Origin: Pseudomonadota bacterium
GTDB lineage: Bacteria > Pseudomonadota > Alphaproteobacteria > Sneathiellales > Sneathiellaceae
Assembly: GCA_024743055.1 (NCBI GenBank)
Contig: JANSXH010000013.1
Coordinates: forward strand, 1-64,000
Direction: 5' to 3'
DNA length: 64,000 bases
Under the pieces are notes generated by a model. That model was not told where the DNA came from. It did no database searches and saw only the letters and a list, made by a program, of their open reading frames with translations. Each line of letters starts with the position of its first letter. The first letter of the stretch is position 1. The position numbers and the translations under genes are program-made. This document shows, piece after piece, positions 60,818 through 64,000 of this stretch.

Positions 60818-62587
60818 ATGAAGCTTTCTTCCTATGTAATCAAATTTCTCGCCGAGAAAGGCGTTACTCAGGTATTCGGAATGTCCGGCGGTGCTGCAGT
60901 TCATCTGTTGGATTCTGTTTCCAAGCAGGACGGAATGGATTTTACCTGCTCCCAGCATGAACAAAGTGCTGCAATTTCCGCGGACGGATATGCTCGACGC
61001 ACCGGCAAGCTCGGGGTTGCTATCACAACCAGCGGGCCAGGGGCGACAAATCTGCTGACAGGAACTTGTTGCTCTTTCTATGACAGCGTACCAACCCTGA
61101 TGCTAACGGGTCAGGTGGCGTCGCATCGCCTCAAAGGTGATCATGACATTCGGCAAAGAGGGTTTCAGGAAACAGACGTTGTCTCAATTTTTAAGACAGT
61201 GACCAAATATGCTGAGCAACTCAAGAAACCGGAAGACATTCGCTATTGCCTGGAAAAGGCGTACCATATGGCATTTGAAGGTCGTCCCGGAACTGTATTG
61301 CTAGATATTCCTGATGATTTTCAGCGGGCGGAAATTAATCCGGAGAGCCTGATAGGATTTGATGTTCCAAAGCTTAAAAATGACTCCATCGAAAATCAGA
61401 TTGCTGACGTCCTGAAGAAGTTTTTGTCAGCAAATCGCCCGGTGGTTATTCTGGGTGGTGGCCTTAAAACTCCGGATTTGGGGTATGACCTTTCCTCGTT
61501 GGCCAACTTGTTGGGAGCTCCTGTCCTGACAAGTTGGGCAGCGGTCGATTTGTTGCCGTTTTCACATCCGCTGAATATGGGAAGCTTTGGTGTCTATGCA
61601 CCTAGAATCGGTAACTATGTCGTTCAGAATGCGGATTTTATTCTCTGTCTGGGAAGTCGCCTTTCTCAAAACCTGACAGGAGGAATACTTCCAGCTTTTG
61701 CTCGACAGGCCGAGATTGCGATGATTGACGCCAGTGCAGGGGAAATGGACAAGTTTGATGGTTTTGGTATCGAAATTTCGCATCGCATTGGGGCTCGGTT
61801 GGACGCCGCCTTACCTATAATTGAAATACATGCGCGCATAATTGAAAGAGCAACCGTATCGGAATGGTTGGAAAAAATAGACCATTGGAAGACCAAGTTT
61901 TCCGTTGAGAATTTCGATCCTGAACCACAGCAAGGATGTGTAAATGCTTATCAATTCATCGAATCTCTTTCAGAGTATGTACCTGCCGGTGAGACGATTT
62001 TTGCAGATACTGGTGGTAACCTGACCTGGACTTGCAATGCGTTTCGTTTCAAGGAAGACCAGCGTCTTCATTCTGCCTGGAATAATACGCCTATGGGATA
62101 TTCCTTGCCGGCTGCTATCGGAGCGGCTGCGGCAGAACCTGATACGACCTTTACTTGCCTGATTGGAGATGGTGGGCTGATGATTTGTTTGCCGGAGCTG
62201 GCAACCGTAGTCAAACATCAGATGAAGCTGCGCATCTTTCTTTTCAACAATCATGGGCATGGTATCCAGAAGCAAACGCTGGAGACATGGCTGCAGGCGA
62301 ATTATGTTGGTGTTCATGAGTCTTCTGGTTTGGCTTTTACCGATTTTTCATCGGTTGCCAATTCTATGGGACTAAATACGGTTACGATTGACGATGCGTC
62401 TGAAATGTCAGGGCAGCTTGCCGAGATTTTTTCTGCCGACGGACCGGTTTTCGTCAATGTGGAGATCAATCCTGACCAGCGCTTGTTTCCGGTCCTTAAA
62501 TTCGGAGCTCCATTGGAGGACCAGCTCCCGGCACTTGGTGAAGAAATCGTCGAGGAAGAGATGGTCATTCCCACATATTCCGTATAA
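60818..62587 (+). CDS. Thiamine diphosphate-dependent enzyme, acetolactate synthase-like
   Basis: A 589-residue ThDP enzyme with three domains in the usual order (PYR 1-170, central 185-330, PP 380-560). The catalytic Glu is E48 in CSQHEQSAA. The ThDP/Mg site is GDGG at 450-453 with N477 and N478 in FLFNNHGHG. It resembles acetolactate synthase and its sugar-cluster relatives (for example YerE, which adds a two-carbon unit to a ketosugar). The location among SDR, epimerase and methyltransferase genes and the absence of ilvH or ilvC argue against branched-chain amino acid synthesis. Confidence 0.88.
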   Translation: MKLSSYVIKFLAEKGVTQVFGMSGGAAVHLLDSVSKQDGMDFTCSQHEQSAAISADGYARRTGKLGVAITTSGPGATNLLTGTCCSFYDSVPTLMLTGQVASHRLKGDHDIRQRGFQETDVVSIFKTVTKYAEQLKKPEDIRYCLEKAYHMAFEGRPGTVLLDIPDDFQRAEINPESLIGFDVPKLKNDSIENQIADVLKKFLSANRPVVILGGGLKTPDLGYDLSSLANLLGAPVLTSWAAVDLLPFSHPLNMGSFGVYAPRIGNYVVQNADFILCLGSRLSQNLTGGILPAFARQAEIAMIDASAGEMDKFDGFGIEISHRIGARLDAALPIIEIHARIIERATVSEWLEKIDHWKTKFSVENFDPEPQQGCVNAYQFIESLSEYVPAGETIFADTGGNLTWTCNAFRFKEDQRLHSAWNNTPMGYSLPAAIGAAAAEPDTTFTCLIGDGGLMICLPELATVVKHQMKLRIFLFNNHGHGIQKQTLETWLQANYVGVHESSGLAFTDFSSVANSMGLNTVTIDDASEMSGQLAEIFSADGPVFVNVEINPDQRLFPVLKFGAPLEDQLPALGEEIVEEEMVIPTYSV

Positions 62588-62637
62588 ATACGGAGCGAAC
62601 CTATTGCTCGTAAATTTCCATAACAGGAAGGCGCCGA

Positions 62638-63498
62638 ATGAATATCGCGGAAAACAATCTCTTTGAAGCTTTGAAATCTGCGTATGTTCTGCATGCGCGA
62701 GGCAGCTCTTTTTATAAATTGATGGAAGCCTGCAGCCTGGATTTTATTCGCAATTCAGACTTCAAGTCTTCAGACGCAACTGACGTACCATTTGGGCCCT
62801 TTGGTCAACTCTCAATGCCATACCAGAAGATGGGTGCTATCGATTCTCTTGATTTATTTGGACTCGACGAATTGATTTTGTTCAGCTTTTACCTTGCCAA
62901 TAGAGAACGATACAAAAATACGATTGATATCGGTGCCAATCTTGGTCTGCACTCTATTTTGATGGCTAAATTGGGTTTCACAGTTACTAGTTATGAACCT
63001 GATGACCGGCATTTTGAATGGTTGATCAAAAGGTTAGAGCTGAATGGGGTTACGGATAAGGTGACACCTATAAAAGCTGCAGTTTCCAGTGAAAATGGCA
63101 TGAGTGAATTTATCCGTGTTGAAGGAAATACTACGGGAAGTCATCTTGCTGGCGCCAAAAGTGATCCGTATGGGGACCTGACGAAATACATGGTTGAAAT
63201 CAAGGCTGCGGAAGAGGTTTTTCGGGGTGTTGATTTTGCGAAAATAGATGCAGAAGGGCATGAGACCGTCATCCTGAAAGCCGTGCCAACAGAATATTGG
63301 GCGGACCTGGAAGCCATCGTTGAGGTCGGAACAACTGAGAATGCCCAGGCAATATACGAATATTTTACGCGATTGAATGTCGGGTTGTTTGCTCAAAAAA
63401 CAGGATGGCAGAAGGCGACCGATGTTTCCGACATCCCGGTTTCCTATAAGGAAGGGAGCCTATTTATCTCATCTAGCTCCGAAATGTACTGGGGATAG
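62638..63498 (+). CDS. FkbM family methyltransferase
   Basis: A 286-residue class I methyltransferase. TIDIGANLGLHSILMAKLG is motif I, VTSYEPDDRHFEWLIKRL the acidic loop with Glu, and VDFAKIDAEGHETVILKA the FkbM signature. FkbM enzymes usually O-methylate a sugar hydroxyl in surface polysaccharides or natural products. It is 50 bases after the ThDP gene, on the same strand, and probably decorates the same product. A convergent membrane protein gene ends 22 bases beyond its stop. Confidence 0.93.
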   Translation: MNIAENNLFEALKSAYVLHARGSSFYKLMEACSLDFIRNSDFKSSDATDVPFGPFGQLSMPYQKMGAIDSLDLFGLDELILFSFYLANRERYKNTIDIGANLGLHSILMAKLGFTVTSYEPDDRHFEWLIKRLELNGVTDKVTPIKAAVSSENGMSEFIRVEGNTTGSHLAGAKSDPYGDLTKYMVEIKAAEEVFRGVDFAKIDAEGHETVILKAVPTEYWADLEAIVEVGTTENAQAIYEYFTRLNVGLFAQKTGWQKATDVSDIPVSYKEGSLFISSSSEMYWG

Positions 63499-63520
63499 CT
63501 ATCGGCCTTCCAGAGCTCCA

Positions 63521-64000
63521 TCAGTCAAACTGGCTGGTTCTATTTAGGACGAGAATTTTAAGGGTTGTAAAAAACACTGCTGCTTTTCGAAGCTTGGTCG
63601 ATCTTAGGAAATGTTGGTTCTGAAATTTAGTTACGGCTCCGGCAGATTCTAGTCGCTCGAGCCGTATCATAATAAGCCTCTCATCATTATAGACCTCTTG
63701 CAACTCATCGACGCTAAGTGATCCGCCTTTGGCCCGTATTTCCATGAGCATTCGAATCCGGATTGAAGATTCAACAGCCTGCACGAAGTTGAGATAAATA
63801 AACCACCACATTAGAGCGATCCCGAGCCCGATAAGAATTTCAAAAATATCTGTATTGTTCTGTGCGACCATCAAAGTCAGCGGGACAACAATTAAAGTGA
63901 CAAGAAAACTGATCGCATATCCCAGGATCCGTTTGCCTGTAAATCGTGCGACTAAAAGGTCAAGAAGAATACCAATGGCTAGAACGGGAATGATTGTAGT
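63521..64000 (-). CDS. Membrane protein of unknown function (5' end outside window)
   Basis: The frame that ends at 63521 stays open to base 64000, so the gene runs out of the window. The visible 159 residues hold three hydrophobic helices (the first IIPVLAIGILLDLLVARF, the second ILGYAISFLVTLIVVPLTL, the third ILIGLGIALMWWFIYLNFVQAV), then a basic/acidic cytoplasmic tail with RIRMLMEIRAKGGSLSVDEL and YNDERLIMIRLERLESAGAV, which looks like a small winged-helix-like or coiled part. An internal ATG at 63871 exists but the homologous-looking hydrophobic stretch upstream makes it unlikely as the start. Family not recognised. Confidence 0.65.
   Translation of the reverse strand, partial: TTIIPVLAIGILLDLLVARFTGKRILGYAISFLVTLIVVPLTLMVAQNNTDIFEILIGLGIALMWWFIYLNFVQAVESSIRIRMLMEIRAKGGSLSVDELQEVYNDERLIMIRLERLESAGAVTKFQNQHFLRSTKLRKAAVFFTTLKILVLNRTSQFD

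Overview
The window reads as the chromosome of a free-living, probably marine alphaproteobacterium. The supporting signs are a dimeric eukaryote-type NADP isocitrate dehydrogenase, an NDUFS4-like complex I accessory subunit, form II cox genes with a full maturation set, Mrp-type antiporter genes, the psd-pssA pair and a CobW/DUF1826 pair behind a Zur-type palindrome. Sneathiella or Rhodospirillales-like lineages are my guess; the sequence alone does not settle it. No phage, insertion sequence, CRISPR array or rRNA gene is visible.

Layout. 0-4 kb: the end of a sensor kinase, then a three-gene envelope module on the minus strand (YLDPGTGS small membrane protein, kinase-like/methyltransferase fusion, sulfatase-fold membrane enzyme). 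4-8.6 kb: a decayed RTX C-terminus with two amber codons, a cupredoxin, a DUF4142 protein, an AraC regulator, a membrane protein broken by a frameshift and a MORN-repeat lipoprotein-like secreted protein. 8.8-18.7 kb: recA, icd, a LOG-family hydrolase, two c-type cytochromes, a LysM protein, an Atm1-type ABC exporter, and psd-pssA. 18.7-23.7 kb: an RND pump operon led by a PadR regulator with a repeated operator-like element.

24.5-35.2 kb: a long minus-strand set for a molybdenum hydroxylase. coxG and coxSLM encode the enzyme and its membrane recruitment factor. coxD, a HAD hydrolase, coxE, a two-gene XdhC, a MocA-like cytidylyltransferase, an IscU-like scaffold and DUF1289 follow and presumably mature its Mo and FeS centres. 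CoxL has the form II motif AYRGAGR, so CO need not be the substrate. 36-43.5 kb: nine minus-strand genes for an Mrp/Mbh-like cation-proton antiporter that has no MrpA but has three MrpD/NuoM-N-like subunits and an MbhD-MnhB fusion.

43.9-51.3 kb: a double cold-shock protein; a thiamine-precursor ABC transporter operon under a TPP riboswitch whose 3' side contains the likely Shine-Dalgarno sequence; tRNA-Pro(TGG) and tRNA-Arg(TCT), each followed by a terminator; and a perfect 32-bp Zur-like palindrome before a COG0523 GTPase and DUF1826. 51.8-63.5 kb: an accessory, lower-GC cluster with a radical SAM enzyme, three SDRs, a GmhA-like SIS isomerase, a sugar-nucleotide epimerase, a GT2, a large polytopic membrane protein, an acetolactate-synthase-like ThDP enzyme and an FkbM methyltransferase. 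It looks like the making of an unusual, possibly branched-chain, surface sugar and is the best candidate for undescribed chemistry. The window ends inside a small membrane protein gene.
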